A stretch of 64,000 bases of DNA from Bacteroidota bacterium (GCA_023386585.1 JAEWJM010000004.1:62001-126000), one strand, 5' to 3'. Positions 53,666-62,153 are shown, counted from the stretch's first letter. The notes: generated by a model from the sequence alone, not told the origin. Program-made: numbers and translations.

Positions 53666-54880
53666 ATGAGGTTACACAGGAACCTGGTTTATACCACCAT
53701 TGACGCGTTGAACGCCATCTTTAACGAAGGAGAATACGCCGACAAAGTAGTCGCCAGATCACTCAAAAAAGACAAACGCTGGGGAAGCGCTGATCGCAAA
53801 TTTGTTGCTGAAACCATTTACGAAATCGTTCGCTGGAAACGGCTTTACGCCGAAATTGCAGAGGTAAAAGAGCCGTACGACCGCGATAATCTTTGGCGGA
53901 TGTTTGCGGCATGGGCCGTTTTGCGCGGATTCCCGATTCCCGATTGGAGGCAACTCGAAGGAACGCCTGAACGCAAAATCAAAGGCCGATTTGACGAACT
54001 TTCGAAAAGCCGGGCCATCCGTGAATCGATTCCCGATTGGATGGATCAATTAGGTTCCAAAGAATTGGGTGAAGCAAAATGGTCGAAAGAAATTTCGGCT
54101 CAAAACCAGCCCGCTAAAGTGATCCTTCGCGTAAATACGCTAAAAACAACACGTGAAAAGTTGCGCGCGACATTGATGGATCAGGATATTGAAACCGAAT
54201 TGCTTAATGATCAACCCGATGCATTGGTTTTAAAGGAACGTGCCAACGTTTTTCTGACGCCTTCATTTAAGGAAGGTCTTTTTGAAGTCCAGGATGCCAA
54301 TTCACAACTCGTCGCGCCGTTTCTTCAGGTTGAGCCGGGAATGCGCGTGGTGGATGCCTGTGCGGGTGCGGGAGGAAAAACATTACATCTTGCGTCGCTG
54401 ATGCAGAACAAAGGCCAACTCATCGCAATGGATCTTTACGAATCAAAGTTGAAGCAATTGAAGCTCCGGGCGAAACGCAACGGCGCTTTCAATATTGAAT
54501 ACCGTATTATCGATTCGACGAAAGTCATCAAAAAACTTTACGAAAAAGCCGACCGTGTGCTGATTGATGCGCCGTGCAGCGGACTCGGAGTACTTCGCCG
54601 CAACCCGGATGCGAAATGGAAACTTCAGCCGGAATTCATCGACAACATTCGACAGGTTCAGGCAGAGGTTCTTGAAAACTACTCCAAAATAGTGAAGCCG
54701 GGCGGTAAATTGGTTTATGCGACCTGCTCCATACTTCCTTCAGAAAATCAGGAACAGGTTAAGCGTTTTCTGCAAACTGAGAATGGAAAAAACTTTACCT
54801 TTACGAAAGACAACAGCCTATTAGCTTCCGAATCAGGGTTTGACGGCTTCTACATGGCACTGCTCGAAAGAAAACCATAA
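53666..54880 (+). CDS. rsmB: RsmB-type 16S rRNA cytosine-C5 methyltransferase
   Basis: SAM-dependent NOL1/NOP2/Sun family methyltransferase, 404 residues. An N-terminal helical domain (about 1-130) is followed by the Rossmann domain with SAM motif VVDACAGAGGKTLHLA near 230 and the two cysteines IDAPCSGLGVLRRNPD and ATCSILPSENQEQV. Close in length to E. coli RsmB, which makes m5C967 in 16S rRNA; RsmF-type enzymes are the alternative. It precedes the endonuclease gene by 11 bases. Confidence 0.88.
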   Translation: MRLHRNLVYTTIDALNAIFNEGEYADKVVARSLKKDKRWGSADRKFVAETIYEIVRWKRLYAEIAEVKEPYDRDNLWRMFAAWAVLRGFPIPDWRQLEGTPERKIKGRFDELSKSRAIRESIPDWMDQLGSKELGEAKWSKEISAQNQPAKVILRVNTLKTTREKLRATLMDQDIETELLNDQPDALVLKERANVFLTPSFKEGLFEVQDANSQLVAPFLQVEPGMRVVDACAGAGGKTLHLASLMQNKGQLIAMDLYESKLKQLKLRAKRNGAFNIEYRIIDSTKVIKKLYEKADRVLIDAPCSGLGVLRRNPDAKWKLQPEFIDNIRQVQAEVLENYSKIVKPGGKLVYATCSILPSENQEQVKRFLQTENGKNFTFTKDNSLLASESGFDGFYMALLERKP

Positions 54881-54891
54881 ATGCAACCCCA

Positions 54892-55971
54892 ATGAAAAAA
54901 CTATACTCCTTTTTAATATTATTAGCCGCGCTCAGCGGATTTGCGCAAATCCCCGCCGGTTATTACAATTCGGCCACAGGAACCGGCTACACGCTCAAAA
55001 CGCAACTTTACAACATCATAAAGAACCATACTGATAAGACTTACGCCGGACTTTACGTGACGTACACCACTTCGGATAAGGATTTTTACTATGAGAATGA
55101 CGGTACGATGCTCGATATGTACACCGAGCAACCGACGGGAAGCGAATGCGAATTTACTTACGGAGTAAATCAGGACGATGGAACCGGCGGTAATACCGAA
55201 TGTGACAAATACAACCGCGAGCACCTGATTCCGCAATCGGTTTTTGGCGCGCAGACACCAATGTATTCCGACGCGCATTTCGTAGTTCCCTCCGACAAAC
55301 ACGTAAATGCCGTTCGCGCTGATTTTCCTTTTGGCCGCGTTGGAACCGCAACATACACCTCCAACAACGGATCAAAGCTCGGTGGAAACCTGAATTCAGG
55401 TTATTCGGCTGGATATACCGGAACAGTGTTCGAACCGATTGATGAATTCAAGGGAGACATCGCACGCATGTATTTCTATTTTGCAACGCGGTACCAGAAT
55501 TTGGTGGCGGGTTGGACTTACCCCATGTTCAACGGAACCGCCGATCAGGTCTTTACGAGCAATGCAATCAACATCTTGTTGACCTGGGCAAACCAGGATC
55601 CGGTGAGCCAACGCGAAATCGACCGTAACAATGCAATTTATGCGCGGCAGAACAACCGCAATCCGTATATCGACCATCCGGAATACGCAATGCAAATCTG
55701 GGGCAGCCTGTTGTCAACTCCGTCGTTCGACGGCGCCAATCAAATCGTCGTCTATCCGAACCCATCAAACAATCACAAAATCAATATCATTTCGCCCGTT
55801 GCATTGGAATCGATTGAACTCATCACCGTCAGTGGCCAGTCCATCCAAAACATAAAACATCCTTCGGCTATTTCCGAAACTTACATCCTGGACAATCTTC
55901 CTTCAGGTTTTTATTTCCTGAAACTTGGATCCGGCGGCGCTTTTGCAACGCGGAAAATTCTGATACAATAA
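54892..55971 (+). CDS. Secreted endonuclease I with T9SS sorting domain, copy 1
   Basis: 359 residues. Signal peptide, an EndA/endonuclease I domain with the catalytic NREH motif in YNREHLIPQSVF near residue 107, and a C-terminal type IX secretion domain (VVYPNPSNNHKIN near 285, then SGFYFLKL and a basic end). Cleaves extracellular DNA, probably for phosphate or nucleotide use. It is in tandem with a close paralogue of the same length. Confidence 0.92.
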   Translation: MKKLYSFLILLAALSGFAQIPAGYYNSATGTGYTLKTQLYNIIKNHTDKTYAGLYVTYTTSDKDFYYENDGTMLDMYTEQPTGSECEFTYGVNQDDGTGGNTECDKYNREHLIPQSVFGAQTPMYSDAHFVVPSDKHVNAVRADFPFGRVGTATYTSNNGSKLGGNLNSGYSAGYTGTVFEPIDEFKGDIARMYFYFATRYQNLVAGWTYPMFNGTADQVFTSNAINILLTWANQDPVSQREIDRNNAIYARQNNRNPYIDHPEYAMQIWGSLLSTPSFDGANQIVVYPNPSNNHKINIISPVALESIELITVSGQSIQNIKHPSAISETYILDNLPSGFYFLKLGSGGAFATRKILIQ

Positions 55972-55993
55972 AATTTATATCGGCCAAAAAACG

Positions 55994-56021
55994 AAGTCTT
56001 TCCCTGCGGAGAGGCTTTTTT
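55994..56021 (+). terminator. Terminator between the two nuclease genes
   Basis: 10-bp stem with two G-T wobbles, loop CTGC, T-run of six. Allows the two genes to be separate transcripts. Confidence 0.7.
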
Positions 56022-56091
56022 GTTATTTGCATTTTTGATAACACGAAAATCTAATTTATTCAGCTACATTTGCGCGCCTATTAAATTACTG

Positions 56092-57171
56092 ATGAATAAA
56101 ATATTTACACTTTCGGCACTGCTTTTTGCAGCGACTGTACTTGCACAAATCCCCGCAGGATATTACAACAACGCCACTGGTACCGGCTATACGCTTAAAA
56201 CCCAATTGTACAACATTATTAAAGGACATACCGACAAAGGCTATGACGGACTCTACACCACATACCTGACCTCTGATCGCGATCACTTTTACGAAAACGA
56301 TAATACGGTTTTGGATATGTATTCGGAAAATCCAACCGGCAGCGATCCGTACAACTTTTCACCGACCAATGCAGATCAATGCGGCAACTATTCTCACGAA
56401 GGCGATTGCTACAACCGTGAGCACATTATCCCGCAATCGGTATTCAACTCGGCCGCTCCGATGCATAACGATGCACACTTTATTACGCCGACGGATGGAA
56501 AAGTAAATGGAATGCGAAGCAATTATCCCTTCGGAATGGTTGGCAATGCGACTTTTGTTTCCCAAAATGGCTCAAAATTGGGACCCAACCTGAATTCGGG
56601 TTACTCTGCGGGTTACAGCGCAACTGTTTTCGAACCGATCGACGAGTTTAAAGGTGATATTGCCCGTATGTATTTTTACTTTGCAACACGCTATGAAAAC
56701 GTAGTTTCCAACTATAATTATGCGATGTTCAACCATACCGCGAATCAGGTTTTCACACCAACTTTTCTCGAGATACTAAAACATTGGAACGCCCAGGATC
56801 CTGTTAGCGCGCGCGAAATCGAACGCAACAACGCGATCTATTCAAGGCAAGGCAACCGCAACCCGTATATCGACCATCCTGAATATGTCGAAATGATTTG
56901 GGGCGCGATGCTTTCAACCTCATCATTCGATCTTACTGCCAACATTGTTGTTTTCCCAAATCCGACGAATGACCACAAGATCAACATCCAATCGGCAGAA
57001 ACTCTTGAAGAGATAGAGCTGATCAGCGTCAATGGTCAAATTCTGCAGCAGATAAAGAACCCAACTTCACAAAATAACGTTTACACATTGGAAAATCTGC
57101 CAAACGGTTTTTATTTCCTTCGATTGAAATCGGGCATCGAATCGGCAGTTCGCAGGATTGTAGTCAACTAA
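56092..57171 (+). CDS. Secreted endonuclease I with T9SS sorting domain, copy 2
   Basis: 359 residues from ATG 56092 (MNKIFTLSALLFAATV). Same plan as copy 1: signal peptide, endonuclease I domain with YNREHIIPQSVF, C-terminal T9SS domain (VVFPNPTNDHKIN and NGFYFLRL). The two copies are close paralogues (by eye about 60 percent identical). A perfect TACATTTG box at 56065-56072 lies in the leader. The longer frame upstream is not protein-like. Confidence 0.92.
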   Translation: MNKIFTLSALLFAATVLAQIPAGYYNNATGTGYTLKTQLYNIIKGHTDKGYDGLYTTYLTSDRDHFYENDNTVLDMYSENPTGSDPYNFSPTNADQCGNYSHEGDCYNREHIIPQSVFNSAAPMHNDAHFITPTDGKVNGMRSNYPFGMVGNATFVSQNGSKLGPNLNSGYSAGYSATVFEPIDEFKGDIARMYFYFATRYENVVSNYNYAMFNHTANQVFTPTFLEILKHWNAQDPVSAREIERNNAIYSRQGNRNPYIDHPEYVEMIWGAMLSTSSFDLTANIVVFPNPTNDHKINIQSAETLEEIELISVNGQILQQIKNPTSQNNVYTLENLPNGFYFLRLKSGIESAVRRIVVN

Positions 57172-57186
57172 GCAAATTCAATAAAT

Positions 57187-57217
57187 AAAAAAATCCCGGC
57201 CGAACCGGGATTTTTTT
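57187..57217. terminator. Bidirectional terminator between endonuclease copy 2 and rho
   Basis: AAATCCCGG/CCGGGATTT with 5-base loop, A-run on one side and T-run on the other. Confidence 0.92.
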
Positions 57218-57232
57218 GTGCTAATTACTTTC

Positions 57233-59098
57233 TTAATCATTCATCGAAATCAAGAATTCTTCGTTGTTTCGGGTCTTCTTGAATCGGTCATTGATGAAGT
57301 CCATCGCTTCCACCGGATTCATATCCGAAAGGTATTTCCTCATGATCCACATGCGTTGAATGATGTTCTGGTCGAGAAGAAGATCGTCGCGACGCGTACT
57401 CGACGAAGTCAAATCGATCGCAGGGAAAATCCGCTTGTTGGCAATTTTGCGGTCAAGCTGCAGTTCCATGTTACCGGTTCCCTTGAATTCTTCAAAGATA
57501 ACCTCATCCATTTTCGATCCTGTTTCAGTAAGCGCCGTTGCGATGATGCTCAATGAACCTCCATTTTCAACATTACGTGCCGCTCCAAAGAAACGTTTCG
57601 GCTTTTGAAGCGCATTGGCATCGACACCGCCGGATAAAACTTTACCCGATGCTGGCTGAACCGTATTGTAAGCCCGCGCCAACCTTGTAATCGAATCGAG
57701 AAGAATCACAACATCATGGCCACATTCGACCAGCCTTTTGGATTTCTCAAGGACGATGTTTGCGATTTTTACATGCTCTTGCGGCTCACGGTCAAACGTA
57801 GAGGCAATGACCTCGCCTCGAACGCTTCGCTGCATGTCGGTTACTTCTTCTGGCCGCTCATCGATTAGTAAAACGATAAGGTAAACTTCCGGATGATTCG
57901 CTGCGATGGCGTTGGCGATATCTTTCAGCAACATTGTCTTACCCGTTTTTGGCTGGGCGACGATCATACCGCGCTGGCCTTTTCCGATTGGCGAAAAAAG
58001 ATCGATAATTCTTGTTGATATCGTGCTTTGGCGTGCAGCCAGTTTGAATTTTTCTGTTGGGAAAACCGGAGTCAGGTGCTCGAATGAAACCCGGTCGCGA
58101 ACCACTTGCGGATCGTGTCCATTAATTTTGAGGACCTTGACCAGCGGAAAAAACTTCTCGCCTTCTTTTGGCGGGCGGACAACTCCTTTTACAGTATCGC
58201 CAGTTTTCAATCCGAAAAGCCGGATTTGAGAAGTGGAAAGGTAAATATCATCCGGCGACGCCAAATAGTTGTAATCGGAAGACCGCAAAAATCCGTAACC
58301 GTCAGGCATCATCTCCAGAACGCCTTCGCTTTCAATTATTCCGTCAAACTCATAATCGGCGTCGCGAAAGTTGTTCTTCTTGTTCTTAAAATTCTGGTTT
58401 TGGTTCTGGTTCTGGCCGTTGTGGTTATTTCCGTTCCCGTTTCCGTTCGAATTCTGGTTTTGGTTTTGGCCTTGATTATTTTGGTTTTGGTTCGGGTTGC
58501 TTTGATTGAAATTGTTCTCCCTGCCCGAATTCTGGTTTCCGGTATTCTGGTTCTGGTTGAAATTCGGATTTTGCTGAATTCTACTCCCATCTGGTTGGTT
58601 CTGGTGCTTCGCCTTGTGGTGCACAGCGGCCGGCTTTGGCTGCGGCTCTTCAGAAATGGGAACCTGCGCAAGCGGCTGTGGCTCCGGTTCTTCGGCAGCG
58701 GCAGGCTGTTCGGCGACAGGCGCATTGTTGCGATCAAAACCTTCCTTTTTGAATTGAAGTGGCTTGCGGCCACGCTTTTTTCCTTCAGGGGCTGCATGGG
58801 CAACCGGTTCAGTGGAATCGGTTACGACTTTTCCCTGGCCGTCATTTTCAGAAAAGAGATCTTTCTCTTCGGTCAGTTCCGGTCGGTGCGTATTGGGTTG
58901 GATTCTCGCGCGGCGCTGTTTTGGCTCCGCATCCGCGTCATTGGCGGGTAATGCCTGCGGATTGGCAGCCTGATAATCCAGTATCTTGTATACCAGATCT
59001 TCTTTTTTAACGCCGTTAAATTTTATTTTTTTAGTTGCTTTCGCAATGTCCTGAAGCTCAGATAGCTTCATTTCTTTTAATACAGAAATATCAAACAT
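57233..59098 (-). CDS. rho: Transcription termination factor Rho with Asn/Gln-rich insert
   Basis: RNA-dependent hexameric helicase-like ATPase that ends transcription. N-terminal Rho_N helices (1-45), a long charged and then Asn/Gln/Gly-rich low-complexity segment (about 166-244), the RNA-binding cold-shock-like domain (about 250-330, LEMMPDGYGFLRS), and the ATPase with Walker A PKTGKTMLLK (K387), ATTEV-like hinge and R-loop QQNP-type residues. Total 621 residues against about 420 for E. coli; the difference is the insert. Bacteroides Rho has a comparable disordered region reported to drive phase separation. Confidence 0.96.
   Translation of the reverse strand: MFDISVLKEMKLSELQDIAKATKKIKFNGVKKEDLVYKILDYQAANPQALPANDADAEPKQRRARIQPNTHRPELTEEKDLFSENDGQGKVVTDSTEPVAHAAPEGKKRGRKPLQFKKEGFDRNNAPVAEQPAAAEEPEPQPLAQVPISEEPQPKPAAVHHKAKHQNQPDGSRIQQNPNFNQNQNTGNQNSGRENNFNQSNPNQNQNNQGQNQNQNSNGNGNGNNHNGQNQNQNQNFKNKKNNFRDADYEFDGIIESEGVLEMMPDGYGFLRSSDYNYLASPDDIYLSTSQIRLFGLKTGDTVKGVVRPPKEGEKFFPLVKVLKINGHDPQVVRDRVSFEHLTPVFPTEKFKLAARQSTISTRIIDLFSPIGKGQRGMIVAQPKTGKTMLLKDIANAIAANHPEVYLIVLLIDERPEEVTDMQRSVRGEVIASTFDREPQEHVKIANIVLEKSKRLVECGHDVVILLDSITRLARAYNTVQPASGKVLSGGVDANALQKPKRFFGAARNVENGGSLSIIATALTETGSKMDEVIFEEFKGTGNMELQLDRKIANKRIFPAIDLTSSSTRRDDLLLDQNIIQRMWIMRKYLSDMNPVEAMDFINDRFKKTRNNEEFLISMND
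58367..58603. repeat. Low-complexity tract coding for the Rho Asn/Gln insert
   Basis: On the plus strand an imperfect tandem of TTCTGGTTTTGG-like units (seen from the minus strand as CAAAACCAGAA codons AAC/CAG). Explains the large spurious plus-strand frames here. Confidence 0.85.
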
Positions 59099-59251
59099 GT
59101 ATTGTTATTGAATTTTGACTTGAAGGGATGATATACAGTGGGTAGTGTTCCGTCGATGGCCTTCTGCCGTAGAATGAAGTACTTACGGTTTGGTAATGCA
59201 ATATTACGAATAAAAAATTACCGTACAATAGCAAATATTAAAAAGAAAATT

Positions 59252-59259
59252 TATTTTTG
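59252..59259 (+). promoter_or_regulatory. -7 promoter element of the DUF4293 gene
   Basis: TATTTTTG (fits TAnnTTTG), 17 bases before the ATG. Confidence 0.45.
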
Positions 59260-59276
59260 TACAGCTAAAAAAGCCC

Positions 59277-59690
59277 ATGATACAAAGGATCCAAACGGTT
59301 TATCTCGCACTTGTCCTGCTAGTATCGGCAGTTCTGCCATTCGTTTTCCCGCTATGGAAAATTGAAGGCGGCGCCCCGTTCTACTTCATGCAAAGTACCT
59401 TGTATACCGCCGGTTTCGGATTGGTAACGGCATTGGCGCTGCTCAGCATCATGACATTTAAAAAAAGGCAGCAACAGTTCGTAATGAACAGGCTGAACAT
59501 AATATTGAACTTAATTTTACTAGGGTTATTTGTTTATCGATCGCTAAATCTATCCGGAGAAACCCCAGCGGTTTCTGAGAAGGGTATTGGGATGTTCCTC
59601 CCTATTGTTTCTATCGTTTTGCTGGTTTTTGCCAACCGCGCAATCAAGAAGGATGAAGATCTCGTAAAATCTGTCGACCGGCTACGATAA
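59277..59690 (+). CDS. DUF4293 membrane protein
   Basis: 137 residues, four membrane helices. The family signature MIQRIQTVYLALV at the N-terminus and the C-terminal FANRAIKKDEDLVKSVDRLR (split as ANRAIKKDEDLV) fit DUF4293, a Bacteroidota-specific membrane family often next to rho. Function unknown. Divergent from rho. Confidence 0.92.
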   Translation: MIQRIQTVYLALVLLVSAVLPFVFPLWKIEGGAPFYFMQSTLYTAGFGLVTALALLSIMTFKKRQQQFVMNRLNIILNLILLGLFVYRSLNLSGETPAVSEKGIGMFLPIVSIVLLVFANRAIKKDEDLVKSVDRLR

Positions 59691-59723
59691 GCCTGTTAAA
59701 CTTAGTTTATTTAGTGCGAAGAA

Positions 59724-59750
59724 AGTCCGGCCCACAAGCCGGATTTTTTT
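59724..59750 (+). terminator. Terminator of the DUF4293 gene
   Basis: TCCGGC/GCCGGA stem with 6-base loop and seven T. Confidence 0.85.
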
Positions 59751-59764
59751 GTACAAAACTATTT

Positions 59765-59864
59765 GGGCGTTGCGCTGCGTGCCTGGCGCCGGGCTATCCG
59801 CTATATCTTTTGCGGCCTTCGCTGCGCTGCGGCCGCAAAAAGATGCCGCTGCTATCCCTAACGC
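59765..59864. repeat. Dispersed palindromic intergenic element, copy A
   Basis: Strong inverted repeat: ATCTTTTGCGGCC and GGCCGCAAAAAGAT pair (one bulge) around a 13-base turn, flanked by TCCGCTAT and GCCGCTGCTATCC, with outer GCGTT/AACGC. The core TCCGCTnTATCTTTT...AAAAAG(G)ATG(T)CCGCT is shared with copy B at 23895-23975. No coding potential. GC content is well above the local average. Confidence 0.6.
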
Positions 59865-59951
59865 GGGGCCTGCAGGTTAGAAGTAAAAGCAACGCTTTGT
59901 TTGTTGCAAGGTAGCCGCTGACAAGCATCCGATTTGTTGGTAGCATAATGA

Positions 59952-60062
59952 TTATTCCGCTATTCTTGCAACCGACTCATCTGGAAGCTGTTCCATATAA
60001 GATTCGCAGTGTCGTGCGTGCTTGATCACTTGACGATGTGATTCCAATCCATGCCCCGACAA
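59952..60062 (-). pseudogene. Possible C-terminal gene remnant
   Basis: A 36-codon stretch on the minus strand, from after a stop at 60063-60065 to the stop at 59952-59954, reads like a protein end: GLESHRQVIKHARHC, then MEQLPDESVARIAE. Composition (His/Arg/Glu amphipathic) looks protein-like. No intact frame upstream. It could be a decayed gene or chance; family not recognised. Low confidence. Confidence 0.25.
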
Positions 60063-60383
60063 TCAAATGTGCGGAATTCCCGCATGGAACTTCTTTTAGA
60101 ATTACGTAGGGATACATTTGCCCCTTCCCTGAAGGTAAATTACAACTTTATCACCTAAATGCATTGAGGGAATACCGCAGTATTTTCGTCGTGCAGAATT
60201 AACCGTGAGCATTTAAAATCCGAACGAATGTAGCCATGTCAATGTAAGCATCACCTAACAGCGTCTCCCGCTGTAATCGCGTTCCTATCATCATTCACTG
60301 AAAAATTTGCTGCATTGTTTTCAGGTTTGGGCGGCCGACTTTAAATTTTGGCCACAATACCTTTTATGGAGGTATACTGTGTG

Positions 60384-60432
60384 CCTTGAACCTTGAGCCT
60401 TGAACCTTGAGCCTTGAACCTTGTACCTTGAG
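60384..60432. repeat. Heptanucleotide tandem repeat CCTTGAR
   Basis: Seven consecutive 7-bp units: CCTTGAA and CCTTGAG alternate, one unit reading CCTTGTA. A partial eighth unit (CCTCG) follows. It sits 35 bases past the end of the phosphodiesterase gene, on its downstream side. Similar CTTGAAC-type arrays are familiar between Flavobacterium genes. Confidence 0.85.
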
Positions 60433-60466
60433 CCTCGTTTAATGCGCCATGCACTCGGTTCTTCTT

Positions 60467-60961
60467 TTACTTCTTTCCCAATTCAATCACTTCCAGCTTC
60501 TCAATCTTGTGCCCGACAATTTCAAATCGAAGCATCGTCCGCACCTGGTGGAATCCGCTGATGCCTGCGGCGCCCGGATTCATGTGCAAAAGGTTCAGCT
60601 TTTTGTCAAACATCACCTTTAAAATATGGGAGTGGCCGCAAATGAAGAGTTTCGGCGGATTGCCGTTGAGTTCGGTGCGAATGTTTGGACTATACTTTCC
60701 GGGATAACCGCCAATGTGCGTGATCCAGACATCAACATCTTCGCACAGGAACCGGTTATTCAACGGAAATTCCAGTCGCGCCTTGTCGCCGTCAATATTG
60801 CCGTAAACTGCGCGAAGCGGCTTCAGCGCTTTAAGTTTATCCGTGACACTAAGATCCCCGATGTCGCCGGCGTGCCAGATCTCATCGGCCTGCTCGGCAT
60901 AGCTCAGGATCCGGTCATCAATGTGGCCGTGCGTATCCGAAAGCAGTAGTATTTTCTTCAT
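60467..60961 (-). CDS. YfcE/MJ0936-type metallophosphoesterase
   Basis: 164 residues. Calcineurin-like phosphodiesterase motifs in order: LLSDTHGH (D and H), WHAGDIGD (D), AVYGNIDGD (GN.D), and CGHSHILK (GHxH). Two-metal cytoplasmic phosphodiesterase, substrate not known; YfcE-type enzymes act on small phosphodiesters in vitro. Normal length. Confidence 0.92.
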   Translation of the reverse strand: MKKILLLSDTHGHIDDRILSYAEQADEIWHAGDIGDLSVTDKLKALKPLRAVYGNIDGDKARLEFPLNNRFLCEDVDVWITHIGGYPGKYSPNIRTELNGNPPKLFICGHSHILKVMFDKKLNLLHMNPGAAGISGFHQVRTMLRFEIVGHKIEKLEVIELGKK

Positions 60962-60982
60962 CTGCAGAAAAGTCTAGCGGAA

Positions 60983-61210
60983 TCAAGACGTACGATCATT
61001 CACTTCCTCGTCCTCACCTTTTACTTCAGTGAAAAAATTCACTACAAGGCCAAAAGCAACAAGCATCATCAGTAGAACGCCGAAAATTATATTCTTTTCG
61101 CCCCGGCCCAGCGGAAGGATTCCTTGCCAAATAACGTAAAAAAGTATTACGCCATATAGCCGCACGCATTGCCGATGCCATTTGTTTTCAAAAACATAAA
61201 GTGGTTTCAT
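60983..61210 (-). CDS. Small two-helix membrane protein
   Basis: 75 residues from ATG 61210 (MKPLYVFENKW), which gives two membrane helices (VRLYGVILFYVIWQGILPL; IIFGVLLMMLVAFGLVVNFF) and an acidic tail (EVKGEDEEVNDRTS). The longer upstream frame would overlap the VOC gene and is not protein-like. It starts 16 bases after the VOC gene end; probably cotranscribed. Function unknown. Confidence 0.65.
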   Translation of the reverse strand: MKPLYVFENKWHRQCVRLYGVILFYVIWQGILPLGRGEKNIIFGVLLMMLVAFGLVVNFFTEVKGEDEEVNDRTS

Positions 61211-61226
61211 AATCTTTGATTTTATG

Positions 61227-61640
61227 TTAAGCCGGCTCCCAAAGCTCGATTTTATTGCCCTCGACATCCATGATGTGAATGAACTTTCCGTAATCGTAAG
61301 TGGCGACATCATCGAGGATCGTGACGCCGTTTGTGCGGAGTTTTTCCACAAGGCCTTCGATATTCTGAACGCGATAGTTGACCATGAATTCTTTCTTGGA
61401 CGGCGCAAAATATGCGTCACCCGTTTTGAAAGGACACCATTGCGTCGATTCGATCTGTTCGGGATTATCGAGGCTTCTCGACTCGAAGCTCACCGAACCC
61501 CATTCGTTGAGTTCAAGTCCAAGATTTTTTGTGTACCATTCTTTTGTCTCCTTCGGATTTTCCATAAAAAAGAAAATTCCGCCTAATCCGGTTACTTTTG
61601 GTGTCGCTTCGTTTTTGTTGTCGTTTTGATCCATTTTCAT
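61227..61640 (-). CDS. VOC family (glyoxalase/bleomycin-resistance fold) protein
   Basis: 137 residues. Two beta-alpha-beta-beta-beta modules: GLGGIFFFMENPKETKEWYTKNLGLEL and the C-terminal YDYGKFIHIMDVEGNKIELWEP with the metal-ligand Glu typical of the fold. Members include glyoxalase I and fosfomycin enzymes, but the substrate here is unknown. Start could be 61640 or 61634 (MDQNDNK). Confidence 0.88.
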   Translation of the reverse strand: MKMDQNDNKNEATPKVTGLGGIFFFMENPKETKEWYTKNLGLELNEWGSVSFESRSLDNPEQIESTQWCPFKTGDAYFAPSKKEFMVNYRVQNIEGLVEKLRTNGVTILDDVATYDYGKFIHIMDVEGNKIELWEPA

Positions 61641-61706
61641 TTTGATTTTGCTGCTCCTAAATTACGAGAATTTGCGCACCAACCAATTCCAATTCAAAAA
61701 TACGCG

Positions 61707-62153
61707 TTAGGGCAAGGGAATCGGTAACTCATGCTGGCGGCTGCCGTCTTTCGGACTTGCCTCAAACAAGATCAGCATTAAAGTGGTGTTTTCGCGTTCT
61801 TTTTCAACAGCGATTACAAAGTCAAATTTGCCCCACGCCGGCGCTCCGGCATCAGTCATCGAATTTCCACGGATGAGTTCTTTGTGACCGTCTTCGACAA
61901 CCCAACCAAAATTCGCCTCAAAGATCTGCGCTTCACCGCGAACGCGGAATTTGCTTTTACCCAGCTTTCCAACTGTCACCGCTTTAAATCGCTCGTTGGA
62001 ATTAACAACCTTTTGCTTTGCGATAGTAGTGGAAGAATGCGGAACAGTCTCTGGTGATTTTTTCACACTATCCTTCTTTTCACCATTGCACGCCGAAAAA
62101 ATGACGGCCAAAAACGCAATGCAAATCAGGATTAGAGGTTTCAGATTTCTCAT
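61707..62153 (-). CDS. Hypothetical lipoprotein (Gmad2-like)
   Basis: 148 residues from ATG 62153 (MRNLKPLILICIAF), lipobox FSAC, then a Ser/Thr/Lys-rich linker and a compact beta-rich domain with VRGEAQIFEANFGWVVEDGHKELIRG and a C-terminal FEASPKDGSRQHELPIPL. The domain resembles the immunoglobulin-like spore germination fold (Gmad2) seen in bacterial lipoproteins; this is by pattern only. Divergent from truA, with 68 bases between. Confidence 0.65.
   Translation of the reverse strand: MRNLKPLILICIAFLAVIFSACNGEKKDSVKKSPETVPHSSTTIAKQKVVNSNERFKAVTVGKLGKSKFRVRGEAQIFEANFGWVVEDGHKELIRGNSMTDAGAPAWGKFDFVIAVEKERENTTLMLILFEASPKDGSRQHELPIPLP

Larger units (their letters stand above)
59865..60466. other. 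Long non-coding spacer
   Basis: Apart from the possible remnant at 59952-60062 and the heptamer array at 60384-60432, I see no gene, RNA or promoter in this stretch. Several stops occur in every frame. It may be eroded DNA. Confidence 0.5.

Noticed and set aside
58106..58951. Plus-strand open frame of 281 codons opposite rho
   Set aside because: Its Leu/Val-rich repeats are the complement of the Asn/Gln codons of the Rho insert.
60384..60432. CRISPR array
   Set aside because: Units are 7 bp with no spacers and no cas genes nearby.
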